Below are positions 1-5,861 of a stretch of 6,858 nucleotides of DNA, one piece after another; the first letter of the stretch is position 1, and each line of letters begins with the position of its first letter. Origin of the DNA: Terriglobales bacterium (GTDB taxonomy: Bacteria; Acidobacteriota; Terriglobia; Terriglobales; Acidobacteriaceae). Where the stretch lies: assembly GCA_015655365.1 (NCBI GenBank), contig JAATFE010000154.1, positions 1-6,858 of the forward strand, given 5' to 3'. The notes under the pieces were generated by a model. That model was not told the origin of the DNA and ran no database searches. It worked only from the letters and a program-made list of their open reading frames with translations. Made by a program: the position numbers and the translations under genes.

Positions 1-74
1 CAAGCTGCTCGAAACCTCTTCGCATCGGGAGCCGATCTGCTTCGATAAGGGTGAAGCTCAAATGGTTGCGGGAG

Positions 75-1724
75 CTATAGCCACATTGCCGCGTGTCCAT
101 GGCGGGTATGTGCGGCCAGCGCAACGATCTCCTCGTTCAACTCAAAGCCATAGCTGGCCAAGTAATAGGCAGCGCCGTGAAAGCGCTCCTGGAGCGTTCC
201 TCCGGGATGAAGAGCCTTACATATTGCCTCCGCGGCGCTCCCCATCGAAGCCGCGCGCTGCAACTCTAAGTTGGCTGCCAGTCTGCGCAGGCGGCCCATC
301 TGGGAGCGCATCTTGCTGGCGGCGGTCTCCGCCGAGCGGCCCATGCCCGAGTCCTGCGATTGCATCCAATCGAGCACAGCGGAGAGCTCTTTATCGAGCG
401 CCGTGCCTGCCGCGGCCATCTTCCGCCGGCCCTCGGGCGGCATGGCCCGCCCGGCCAAAAGCTGCGCCATCGAGGATGGGCTTTCTTTGAGCACCTGCTC
501 CAGCGTCAGATCGTGCTTCTTGAGCAACTCGCCGATAGCGGGCTCGATCAGCGTTGCGGAAAAGCGCGCCTGCGCCGGAGTGACGCGGCCCAGAATGCGT
601 TCATAGAGCACGGCGGACTGGGCAAAGTAAGCCACCTCCGCCGGTCCGCCGATGATCAGCGAAGTCGAGAGCAAATGATCCTGAAAAACAGGGCGCAAGA
701 GCGCAGAAGGCGAGACGCGCTCCGGCTCGGCGTCGAGAATGCCCACCAGTTCCGCGGTAGAAAAGCTCTGTTTTCCTGCCTGCCAAAGCCCCTTTGGCTC
801 CTCGACAGTGGAGGCGATCCGCTTGAGCGCCAGGCGCGCCCCGGTGCGCTCGTCAACCAGAAAAAGCAGGCTCGACTGCGGCATGACGGCCACCTGGGCG
901 TGATAGCCAGCGGCTGCCAATTCGCGGTTGCGCTCGAACAGAGCCGCGTGCAACTCGTCGGCACGCTCCAGCGCAGCGCGCAACACCGGAGCGCCCATGC
1001 GGTGAGCCGCACGGCCTCCGGCATCCAGCACCAGAAGTCCTTGCGCGGCAAAAGCCTGGGAGTAGAACGCCGCAAAGGCCTGGGCGAAGGTTCTGCCCGG
1101 CCGATAGGCCGCAGCCAGGGCCTCCATGGCATCGGAGGAGCCCAGCAATTCCCACGCCTGGTCGAGCAGCGGGTTGATCGTGTCGTCGAGCACAATGCCG
1201 CCCACCGGGCAGGGCGCGGCGGGCGCTTTTTCATAGGTCAGCGTGTGCAGCGCTTTGCGGGAAGGAAAGACAACATGATTGATCTCGGCAAAGTCGTGGT
1301 CCTCGGTGGCCAGCCAGAAAATGGCGGCGTGGGGACGGCTAGCAGCGGTAGCTTCTCGTGCGCGGGCCACAGCGGCACCGGCCTTGAAAGGCGTAAAGAG
1401 CGGTCCGCCGAACAGGCCCACCTGCTGGCCGGTGACGGCAACGCCAGCGCCCAGGCCGAGGGAGGCAAGGGCCGGAGCGGCGGCCTGAGAGGGATTCTGC
1501 TCGGCCAGCAGCGCCACCAATTCCGGCCAGTGCGCGGGAACGGGTGGGCGCATCTGCCAGCCAGTATCGGGAGGCAAAGAGGCATAGAACGGTCGGGCGG
1601 CAGCAGCGCCGGTGCAGTAGTCCAGGAACAGCCGGCTCAAGCCGGGAGCAACAGTAATGGGATAACAGTCTGCGGTCAAAGTCTCATTCACGTCTGGCTC
1701 GTTTGCCTCAGGATGGAATCTCAT
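75..1724 (-). CDS. bshC: Bacillithiol biosynthesis cysteine-adding enzyme BshC
   Basis: BshC is the putative cysteine ligase that joins cysteine to glucosaminyl-malate in the last step of bacillithiol synthesis, in the cytoplasm. The protein is about 549 residues, close to the usual 540 for the family. Family signatures, numbered from the ATG at 1724, are VTGQQVGLFGGPLF (97-110), FWLATEDHDF (136-145), LLRPVFQDHLL (343-353) and GGPAEVAYFAQ (359-369). A charged helical stretch lies near the C-terminus, where the family has its coiled coil. No frameshift or gap is visible. The start is uncertain: TTG at 1736, ATG at 1724 and GTG at 1691 are in frame and none has a good ribosome binding site. The GTG form would begin only about ten residues before the conserved CYPITVAPGLS segment. 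The gene is divergent from the ygjV-like gene. The bshA and bshB partners are not in this window. Identity is confident; the start is not. Confidence 0.93.
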   Translation of the reverse strand: MRFHPEANEPDVNETLTADCYPITVAPGLSRLFLDYCTGAAAARPFYASLPPDTGWQMRPPVPAHWPELVALLAEQNPSQAAAPALASLGLGAGVAVTGQQVGLFGGPLFTPFKAGAAVARAREATAASRPHAAIFWLATEDHDFAEINHVVFPSRKALHTLTYEKAPAAPCPVGGIVLDDTINPLLDQAWELLGSSDAMEALAAAYRPGRTFAQAFAAFYSQAFAAQGLLVLDAGGRAAHRMGAPVLRAALERADELHAALFERNRELAAAGYHAQVAVMPQSSLLFLVDERTGARLALKRIASTVEEPKGLWQAGKQSFSTAELVGILDAEPERVSPSALLRPVFQDHLLSTSLIIGGPAEVAYFAQSAVLYERILGRVTPAQARFSATLIEPAIGELLKKHDLTLEQVLKESPSSMAQLLAGRAMPPEGRRKMAAAGTALDKELSAVLDWMQSQDSGMGRSAETAASKMRSQMGRLRRLAANLELQRAASMGSAAEAICKALHPGGTLQERFHGAAYYLASYGFELNEEIVALAAHTRHGHAAMWL

Positions 1725-1890
1725 GCCCGCGGGCAAAAGTGGAATTCTGTTCTCTTAAGGATGCCACGCCGGGCGCATTCGATGCACAGCTGGCCCTGGA
1801 CAAGCCGCCGGAACAAAGAGCGAAGATGGTCTATCCACACACCAATACATCGCAAATTACAGCAAGATTGGGGCGGTTTGCGCTCTTGCC

Positions 1891-1920
1891 TTCAACGGTT
1901 ACCGAAAATACCCCTATACT
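1891..1920 (+). promoter_or_regulatory. Candidate sigma70-type promoter of the ygjV-like gene
   Basis: TATACT at 1915-1920 matches the -10 consensus at five of six positions. A partial -35, TTCAAC, lies at 1891-1896 with an 18-base spacer. Transcription would start near 1927, giving a leader of about 40 bases before the GTG start at 1967. The -35 match is weak, so this is a plausible rather than a strong assignment. Confidence 0.4.
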
Positions 1921-1925
1921 TGGAT

Positions 1926-1937
1926 ACAGGTAACCTG
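1926..1937. promoter_or_regulatory. Small palindrome at the predicted start of transcription, candidate operator
   Basis: The sequence CAGGTAACCTG (1927-1937) is a perfect 5-base inverted repeat around a single central base. It lies just downstream of the TATACT box, so a bound protein would cover the predicted transcription start. A closely related but longer palindrome, CACAGGCATAACCTGTG, sits in front of the next gene (2498-2514). No regulator is encoded nearby. The role is inferred from position only. Confidence 0.3.
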
Positions 1938-1966
1938 AGCATCGATTTGTTTCTTAAGGCCTGATA

Positions 1967-2479
1967 GTGCAAATTTTCTCTGCCGCGCAATGTGTCGGAT
2001 ATGCAGCATTTGTCTTGGGCGTGTCGGCATTCCTGCAGAAAAGCGATCGCCGGCTCAGGACCCTCAATGCAAGCGAGAGTCTGGCATACGCAGTGCATTT
2101 CACACTGCTGGGCAATCCTTCCGCGGCTGCCTGTTCGCTGCTTTCCTCGGCTCGCTCTTTTCTTTCGCTGAAAACCCGCTCCCCGCTGCTGGCCGCGTTC
2201 TTCATCGCTATGAATGTAATACTTGGTTTTGTGCTGGCCAAGTGCGGCGCAGGATGGATTCCAGTGATCGGGTCGTGTTTTGCCACCGTGGCTATCTTTT
2301 TCATGCATGGCGTCCGGATGCGGATGATGCTCCTGGTGAGCACCTTGATGTGGCTGGCAAACAACATTCTCAGCGGATCCATCGGCGGCACACTGCTCGA
2401 ATTCACCATCGCAGCCGTGAATACCGTCACCATCGCCAGAATGCTCAAACTGCGCGCCCAGGTCAGCGAGGCCCGTTAG
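1967..2479 (+). CDS. YgjV-family inner membrane protein
   Basis: This 170-residue hydrophobic protein belongs to the YgjV family of bacterial inner membrane proteins, whose biochemical function is unknown. It aligns by eye with E. coli YgjV over nearly its whole length (E. coli about 183 residues). Shared elements include VHF..LG (43-49), KTRS (69-72), PVIG (99-102), GVRMR (115-119), STLMW (125-129) and SGSIGGT (136-142). About six membrane segments can be drawn, roughly 2-22, 37-58, 74-92, 97-114, 119-135 and 140-158, with a basic loop QKSDRRLR at 24-31. The start is GTG at 1967, supported by AAGG at 1956-1959 with a 7-base spacer. The gene stands alone, divergent from bshC and 87 bases before the Nudix gene. 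It may be co-transcribed with that gene if the hairpin at 2498-2514 does not terminate. Confidence 0.85.
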   Translation: MQIFSAAQCVGYAAFVLGVSAFLQKSDRRLRTLNASESLAYAVHFTLLGNPSAAACSLLSSARSFLSLKTRSPLLAAFFIAMNVILGFVLAKCGAGWIPVIGSCFATVAIFFMHGVRMRMMLLVSTLMWLANNILSGSIGGTLLEFTIAAVNTVTIARMLKLRAQVSEAR

Positions 2480-2497
2480 CTGCTTGGCCGTCACGTC

Positions 2498-2527
2498 CAC
2501 AGGCATAACCTGTGCGTATACTTTTTT
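2498..2527 (+). promoter_or_regulatory. Perfect inverted repeat plus TATACT box before the Nudix gene
   Basis: CACAGG (2498-2503) and CCTGTG (2509-2514) form a perfect 6-base inverted repeat around a 5-base centre. It is followed by TATACT (2517-2522), a good -10 match, and by six Ts (2522-2527). Two readings compete. It may be an operator in the -35/-10 spacer of a Nudix promoter, since no good -35 is visible and transcription would start near 2529. Alternatively it may be a weak terminator for the upstream gene, although the T-run lies 7 bases from the stem, farther than usual. I slightly favour the promoter/operator reading. Confidence 0.4.
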
Positions 2528-2566
2528 CTGATTGCGCTTGAATGCGCATGGAGGATCGAGATCGAA

Positions 2567-3304
2567 ATGCCCAAGAAAACCAAGGCTGCAAAGCCGGCTG
2601 CATCGAAGAAGACCAAAGCCCCCGAAGCCAAGAAGGCGCTCAAGCCCAAGGCATCCAAAACCGCCAGGCCCGCGGCAGCAAAAACCGCTAAACCCAAGAC
2701 CAAGAAAGCGGCCAAAGCCAAAAAGGCTCCTGTCGTTGCGGTCGAAGAAAAAGCGCAACTGCTCGCCTCCGAGGTGGTTTTCGAGGGACCGCTTTTCAAG
2801 GTCCTGCGCGACCGCCTGATCGAGCCGGGTGGGACGGAAAACGTCCGCGACGTGATCCGCCACAACGGCAGCGTGGTCATCCTAGCCATCGATAGCAGCA
2901 AGAGCAAGAAGGATCCGTGGATCGTGGTCGAGCGGCAGTATCGCCATGCGGCCAACCAGTTCCTGTGGGAGCTGCCGGCGGGCAAGCTTGAAGCCGGCGA
3001 AGATCCGCTCGATGGCGCCAAGCGCGAGTTGGAAGAAGAAACCGGCTACCGCGCCAAAAAGTGGAAGCCGCTGGTCGAGTATTTTGCCAGCCCCGGCTTC
3101 CTGGGCGAGTCGATGATGGTCTTCCAGGCGGAAGGTTTGATACCGGGAGAAGCCCATCCAGAGGCCGACGAACAGATCGAATTGCGCTTGGTCAAGCTCT
3201 CCGACGTGCTGAAAATGATTGCCAAGGGTGCAATTCTCGACGGAAAAACCCTGACCAGCGTGCTGTTGTACGCGCGGAAAACAGCCGGCAGGCGTTCAAA
3301 ATAG
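2567..3304 (+). CDS. Nudix hydrolase, ADP-ribose pyrophosphatase type, with lysine-rich N-terminal tail
   Basis: The protein has 245 residues. Residues from about 65 to 240 form a Nudix hydrolase domain. The Nudix box is complete at 139-161 (G139, E145, R153-E154, E157-E158, G160), providing the usual metal-binding glutamates. SPGF follows at 175-178, and P176, about 15 residues after the box, is the usual mark of ADP-ribose pyrophosphatases. The expected reaction is ADP-ribose to AMP plus ribose 5-phosphate, in the cytoplasm. Residues 1-55 are a low-complexity tail with 20 Lys, 17 Ala and 7 Pro and only one acidic residue, resembling a histone H1 C-terminal tail or bacterial AlgP-like tails. 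This tail is not part of the normal enzyme and suggests nucleic-acid or polyanion binding. The ATG at 2567 follows GGAGGA (2550-2555) with an 11-base spacer, so the tail is translated from the best-supported start. An internal start would remove it, but none has comparable support. Confidence 0.92.
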   Translation: MPKKTKAAKPAASKKTKAPEAKKALKPKASKTARPAAAKTAKPKTKKAAKAKKAPVVAVEEKAQLLASEVVFEGPLFKVLRDRLIEPGGTENVRDVIRHNGSVVILAIDSSKSKKDPWIVVERQYRHAANQFLWELPAGKLEAGEDPLDGAKRELEEETGYRAKKWKPLVEYFASPGFLGESMMVFQAEGLIPGEAHPEADEQIELRLVKLSDVLKMIAKGAILDGKTLTSVLLYARKTAGRRSK

Positions 3305-3341
3305 CCACTGTCTTTGTTTTTAATCAAAGATTTACAAGATG

Positions 3342-3368
3342 GGCCGGCCTTCAGCGCCGGCCTTTTTT
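3342..3368 (+). terminator. Rho-independent terminator after the Nudix gene
   Basis: GGCCGGC (3342-3348) pairs perfectly with GCCGGCC (3356-3362) around a 7-base loop and is followed directly by six Ts (3363-3368). It begins 37 bases after the Nudix stop codon. A smaller AT-rich inverted repeat, TCTTTG/CAAAGA (3311-3330), lies between the stop and this terminator. The terminator separates the Nudix and cold-shock transcripts. It also rules out extending the cold-shock reading frame to its upstream ATG at 3314. Confidence 0.9.
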
Positions 3369-3508
3369 GCGCTTTGAGCTCTTTGTGGCTTGGCAAAGAA
3401 CCGGTCAAACCTTTCCGCCTCTATTCGCGTCTTATCGAACATCGGTGTGCGATCCCCTCGCATTGCATTCCGAATCCCCGCAAGAAGTACAAGGAAAGGC
3501 AGGAGCCT

Positions 3509-3739
3509 GTGGCTCAATACAAAGGGAAGGTCAAATGGTTCAACAACGCCAAAGGCTACGGATTCATCGGACGTGAAGATGGGCCTGACGTATTCGTCCA
3601 CTACTCAGCGATTCAGTTGGATGGGTACAAAACGCTGAAAGAGGGCGATGACGTTGAGTTCGACATCGTCCAGGGCCAGAAAGGACCCCAAGCGGAGGCC
3701 GTGCTCCGCTTCAGGACTTCCGCCTCCAGCGCAGCCTAG
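3509..3739 (+). CDS. csp: CspA-family cold-shock protein
   Basis: This small single-domain cold-shock protein of 76 residues binds single-stranded RNA and DNA and acts as an RNA chaperone. The domain covers about residues 4-70: [15 protein letters not shown] (6-20) contains the RNP1-type motif, and DVFVHYSAI (27-35) contains RNP2. A short Ser/Ala tail follows. The open frame continues upstream to an ATG at 3314, but that would run across the terminator at 3342-3368 and add 65 residues unlike the family. The GTG at 3509 gives the normal N-terminus ([11 protein letters not shown]). AAAGG at 3495-3499 with a 9-base spacer is a suitable binding site; AGGAG at 3501-3505 is only 3 bases away. The 140 bases between the terminator and this start presumably hold the promoter and leader, but I find no convincing -35/-10 pair there. 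Cold induction is typical of some family members and cannot be read from this sequence. Confidence 0.93.
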   Translation: MAQYKGKVKWFNNAKGYGFIGREDGPDVFVHYSAIQLDGYKTLKEGDDVEFDIVQGQKGPQAEAVLRFRTSASSAA

Positions 3740-3769
3740 CGGCGCGGAAAACCAGGCGCTAACAGCAAG

Positions 3770-3795
3770 TCCGCTTTCGGGCGGAAGAGGTGTTT
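3770..3795 (+). terminator. Weak hairpin after the cold-shock gene, possible terminator
   Basis: TCCGCT (3770-3775) pairs with GGCGGA (3780-3785) around a TTCG tetraloop, using one T·G closing pair. Four Ts follow at 3792-3795, 6 bases beyond the stem. GGCGC (3755-3759) and GCGCC (3797-3801) could form an outer stem. It lies 31 bases after the stop codon, a natural place for a terminator, but the T-run is short and displaced. Confidence 0.35.
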
Positions 3796-3833
3796 TGCGC
3801 CTAAACCCCTCCCGCTTGTCACATGTGTGCAAC

Positions 3834-3874
3834 CCGGTCCGGAAGCTCATTGATTCCGATGCCTTCCGGCCCGG
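3834..3874. repeat. Interrupted 11-base-pair inverted repeat in the csp-polX gap
   Basis: CCGG-T-CCGGAAG (3834-3845) is complementary to CTTCCGG-C-CCGG (3863-3874), giving 7 plus 4 pairs with one mismatch around a 17-base loop. No T-run follows directly, so it does not look like a standard terminator. It may be a stable leader stem, a terminator aided by other factors, or a remnant of a dispersed palindromic repeat. No function can be assigned from the sequence. Confidence 0.45.
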
Positions 3875-3929
3875 CACGTGATCGTTGCCATCTATTTTTC
3901 CTCGCCTCCCTTCCTCCCCCCATCCCTGG

Positions 3930-3978
3930 TCCTTGTTCCTTGTTCCCTGTTCCCTACTCCCTACTCCCTACTCCCTGA
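3930..3978 (+). repeat. Tandem heptamer repeat, seven units, consensus TCCCTAC
   Basis: Seven consecutive 7-base units run without a break: two TCCTTGT, one TCCCTGT, three TCCCTAC and one TCCCTGA. All units share TCC, then C or T, then T. The upstream stretch 3899-3929 is also strongly pyrimidine-rich. Heptamer tandem repeats of this general kind are known between genes in cyanobacteria. I recall similar strings in acidobacterial genomes but cannot check this here. The array ends 20 bases before the polX ribosome binding site and is probably transcribed as part of its leader. Confidence 0.8.
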
Positions 3979-3994
3979 AATGCCCCATACTGTT

Positions 3995-4013
3995 TGCGGA
4001 GGATTCCGCATTG
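3995..4013 (+). promoter_or_regulatory. Ribosome binding site inside a perfect hairpin, followed by the TTG start of polX
   Basis: TGCGGA (3995-4000) and TCCGCA (4005-4010) form a perfect 6-base-pair stem with the 4-base loop GGAT. The ribosome binding site GGAGGA (3998-4003) lies half in the 5' stem arm and half in the loop, and the TTG start (4011-4013) abuts the stem. The 7-base spacer to the TTG is ideal and decides the start of polX. If the hairpin forms in mRNA it would limit ribosome access and keep translation low. This effect is inferred. Confidence 0.6.
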
Positions 4014-5753
4014 GACAACCCCACCATGGCTCGCCTGCTGGCCGAGACCGGCGATCTGCTGGAGATCGACGGGGGCGACAGCTTTCGCATCCGCAGCTAC
4101 CGCCGCGCCGCAGAGGCCGCCGAGCAAACCACCGTGGACCTGATGGCCGCCGCGGCCGATACCGCCCGTTTACTGGAAATTCCGGGCATTGGCAAGGGAA
4201 TGGCCGCGAACCTGCAAGCCATCGCGGAGACCGGCACCCTGCCCCTGCGCGAGGAACTGCTGGCCAAGTACGGCGAAGGGCTGCTGGAACTGCTCAAGCT
4301 GCCGGGCATGGGTCCCAAAACCGTTGCCCTGCTCTGGGATGCGGCCCAGGTTGGCAGCATCGACGCGCTCGCTCTGGCCATCGACGCGGGCCGGCTAGAC
4401 GGCCTGCCCCGCATGGGCGTCAAGCAAATCGAAAAGCTGCGCAAGGGCATCGAGGACTATCGCCGCAGCGCTGGCCGCTATCGCATCGATGTGGCCGAGG
4501 ATGCCGCCACCCGCATCTCCGAATACCTGCTGGCCTTCGAAGAGCTCGAAAAAGTGACGCCGGCCGGCTCTTTGCGGCGCAGTCGCGAAACGGTTGGCGA
4601 CCTGGACCTGCTGGTGACCGGTCCCGCCTGCCAGCCGGAACACACAGCCTCCGCGGTCGAGTACGTGGCCGCCTATCCCGGCATCCACGACATCATCGTC
4701 AAGGGCGAAAACAAGGTGAGCTTCCACCTAGCCAACGGCCTGCAAGTGGACGTGCGCCTGCTTCCCGCGGCCAGTTATGGCGCCGCCCTGCAATACTTCA
4801 CCGGCTCCAAGGCTCACAACGTCTCGCTGCGCCAGCGCGCCCTCAAAATGGGCTACACGCTCAGCGAGTGGGCATTGGCCCGGCTCGACGACGGCTCGCC
4901 CGTGGCCGCGGCCACCGAAGAAGATGTCTACGCCGCGCTGGGCATGGATTGGATTCCCCCCGAGTTGCGCGAGAACCTAGGGGAGATAGAGGGTGCCGCA
5001 CACGGCAGTCTGCCGCAACTGATCGATCGGTCAAATATTCGCGGCGACCTGCACATGCACACCATCGCCAGCGACGGGCACCACACGATTCGCGAGATGG
5101 CCGACGCCGCCCTGGCGCTGGGCTATGGCTACATCGCCATCACCGACCACTCCAAGAATCTGGCCATGACCAACGGCCTCGACGAAAAGCGAGCTTTGGA
5201 GCAGATCGAACGCATCCGCGAAGTGGACCGCAAGATGGAGGGCCGCATCCGTATCTTCACCGGCATCGAGGTGGACATTTTGGCCGACGGCGCACTGGAT
5301 CTGGCCGACGAGGTGCTGGCCCAGATGGATGTAGTGATCGCCAGCGTGCACACCCGCTTCGAGCAGAGCCGCGAGGAGATGACGGCGCGCGTGCTTCGCG
5401 CCATCGAAAATCCTTATGTGCGCATTCTGGGCCACCCTACCGGCCGGCTGCTCTTGCGCCGAGAGCCCTTTGCCCTGGACATGGGAGCAGTGCAGCGGCG
5501 TGCGGCGGAACTGGGCGTGGCCATGGAGCACAATGCCGCCCCCGAGCGGCTGGACTTGAACGAGCGCGACCTGCGTCTGGCCAAGGAACTGGGCTGCAAA
5601 ATCGTCATCAGCACCGACTCCCACGACACCCGGCATTTGGGCAAGATGGAATACGGCGTGCGCCAACTGCGCCGCGCCTGGCTGGGACCACAGGATGTGC
5701 TGAATACACGGGAAGCGGAGGATTTTCTGGCGGCGCTACGGCCCAGACCGTGA
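4011..5753 (+). CDS. polX: Family X DNA polymerase with C-terminal PHP nuclease domain
   Basis: Bacterial PolX enzymes fill short gaps in base excision repair, and their PHP domain adds metal-dependent 3'-5' exonuclease and related phosphatase activities. The 580-residue length is normal. Residues 1-110 form the DNA-binding 8-kDa-like region with helix-hairpin-helix motifs IPGIGKG (57-63) and LPGMG (97-101); LPRMG follows further on. The nucleotidyltransferase core has GSLRRSRETVGDLDLL (186-201) with catalytic D197 and D199, and the third aspartate D247 in VDVR. The PHP domain starts near 345 and its metal ligands appear complete: H348 and H350 (DLHMHT), D379-H380 (ITDH), E420 (GIEVD), H447 (ASVHT), H475 (GHP), D536 and H538 (STDSHD). 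Both activities are therefore predicted. The TTG at 4011 is chosen for its GGAGGA site 7 bases upstream and the family-like N-terminus. An ATG at 4026 is possible. Upstream in-frame codons run through the heptamer repeat and are unlikely to be coding. Confidence 0.96.
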   Translation: MDNPTMARLLAETGDLLEIDGGDSFRIRSYRRAAEAAEQTTVDLMAAAADTARLLEIPGIGKGMAANLQAIAETGTLPLREELLAKYGEGLLELLKLPGMGPKTVALLWDAAQVGSIDALALAIDAGRLDGLPRMGVKQIEKLRKGIEDYRRSAGRYRIDVAEDAATRISEYLLAFEELEKVTPAGSLRRSRETVGDLDLLVTGPACQPEHTASAVEYVAAYPGIHDIIVKGENKVSFHLANGLQVDVRLLPAASYGAALQYFTGSKAHNVSLRQRALKMGYTLSEWALARLDDGSPVAAATEEDVYAALGMDWIPPELRENLGEIEGAAHGSLPQLIDRSNIRGDLHMHTIASDGHHTIREMADAALALGYGYIAITDHSKNLAMTNGLDEKRALEQIERIREVDRKMEGRIRIFTGIEVDILADGALDLADEVLAQMDVVIASVHTRFEQSREEMTARVLRAIENPYVRILGHPTGRLLLRREPFALDMGAVQRRAAELGVAMEHNAAPERLDLNERDLRLAKELGCKIVISTDSHDTRHLGKMEYGVRQLRRAWLGPQDVLNTREAEDFLAALRPRP

Positions 5754-5861
5754 ACCGCCACGGGAAAGCCCGTTCCCAAGTCCACAAAAACAAGCCCCTC
5801 TGCCCCAAAGTGCAGGAATTCATAGCTCTCTTTGCTCCGGTAGGGATAAGATAAGGGCGCC

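Noticed and set aside
1..61. Possible start of another minus-strand gene downstream of bshC (open frame from TTG at 61 or ATG at 25 to the left edge), or the tail of a plus-strand frame ending with TAA at 46-48.
   Set aside because: Neither has a ribosome binding site or recognisable protein similarity, and at most 20 codons are visible. The minus-strand reading has the more GC-rich third positions, but this is too little to call.
360..1964. 534-codon open frame on the plus strand opposite bshC.
   Set aside because: It is antisense to a well-conserved bshC and has no family-like features. Long opposite-strand frames are expected in GC-rich DNA.
1892..2863. 323-codon open frame on the minus strand, Gly/Phe/Leu-rich in part.
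   Set aside because: Its low-complexity part is the complement of the Nudix lysine tail and the rest lies opposite the YgjV-family gene. It has no independent support.
3390..3426. TTGGCA (3390-3395) with CTATTC (3421-3426) considered as the csp promoter.
   Set aside because: The spacing of 25 bases is too long for a sigma70-type promoter and no better pair was found.
3816..3880. TTGTCA (3816), CACATGTG (3820-3827) and CACGTG (3875-3880) considered as a polX promoter or operator sites.
   Set aside because: No -10 box lies at a suitable distance from TTGTCA, and 6- to 8-base palindromes are common by chance.
3930..3978. The tandem heptamer considered as a CRISPR array or telomere-like element.
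   Set aside because: Units are contiguous 7-mers without spacers, and nothing else in the window supports either reading.
5760..5773. Hairpin ACGGG-AAAG-CCCGT just after polX, considered as a terminator.
   Set aside because: The stem has only five pairs and no T-run follows.
3878..5854. 658-codon plus-strand frame overlapping polX in another phase.
   Set aside because: It is an Arg/Gly/Pro-rich translation of polX DNA in the wrong frame, whereas polX has all its catalytic motifs.
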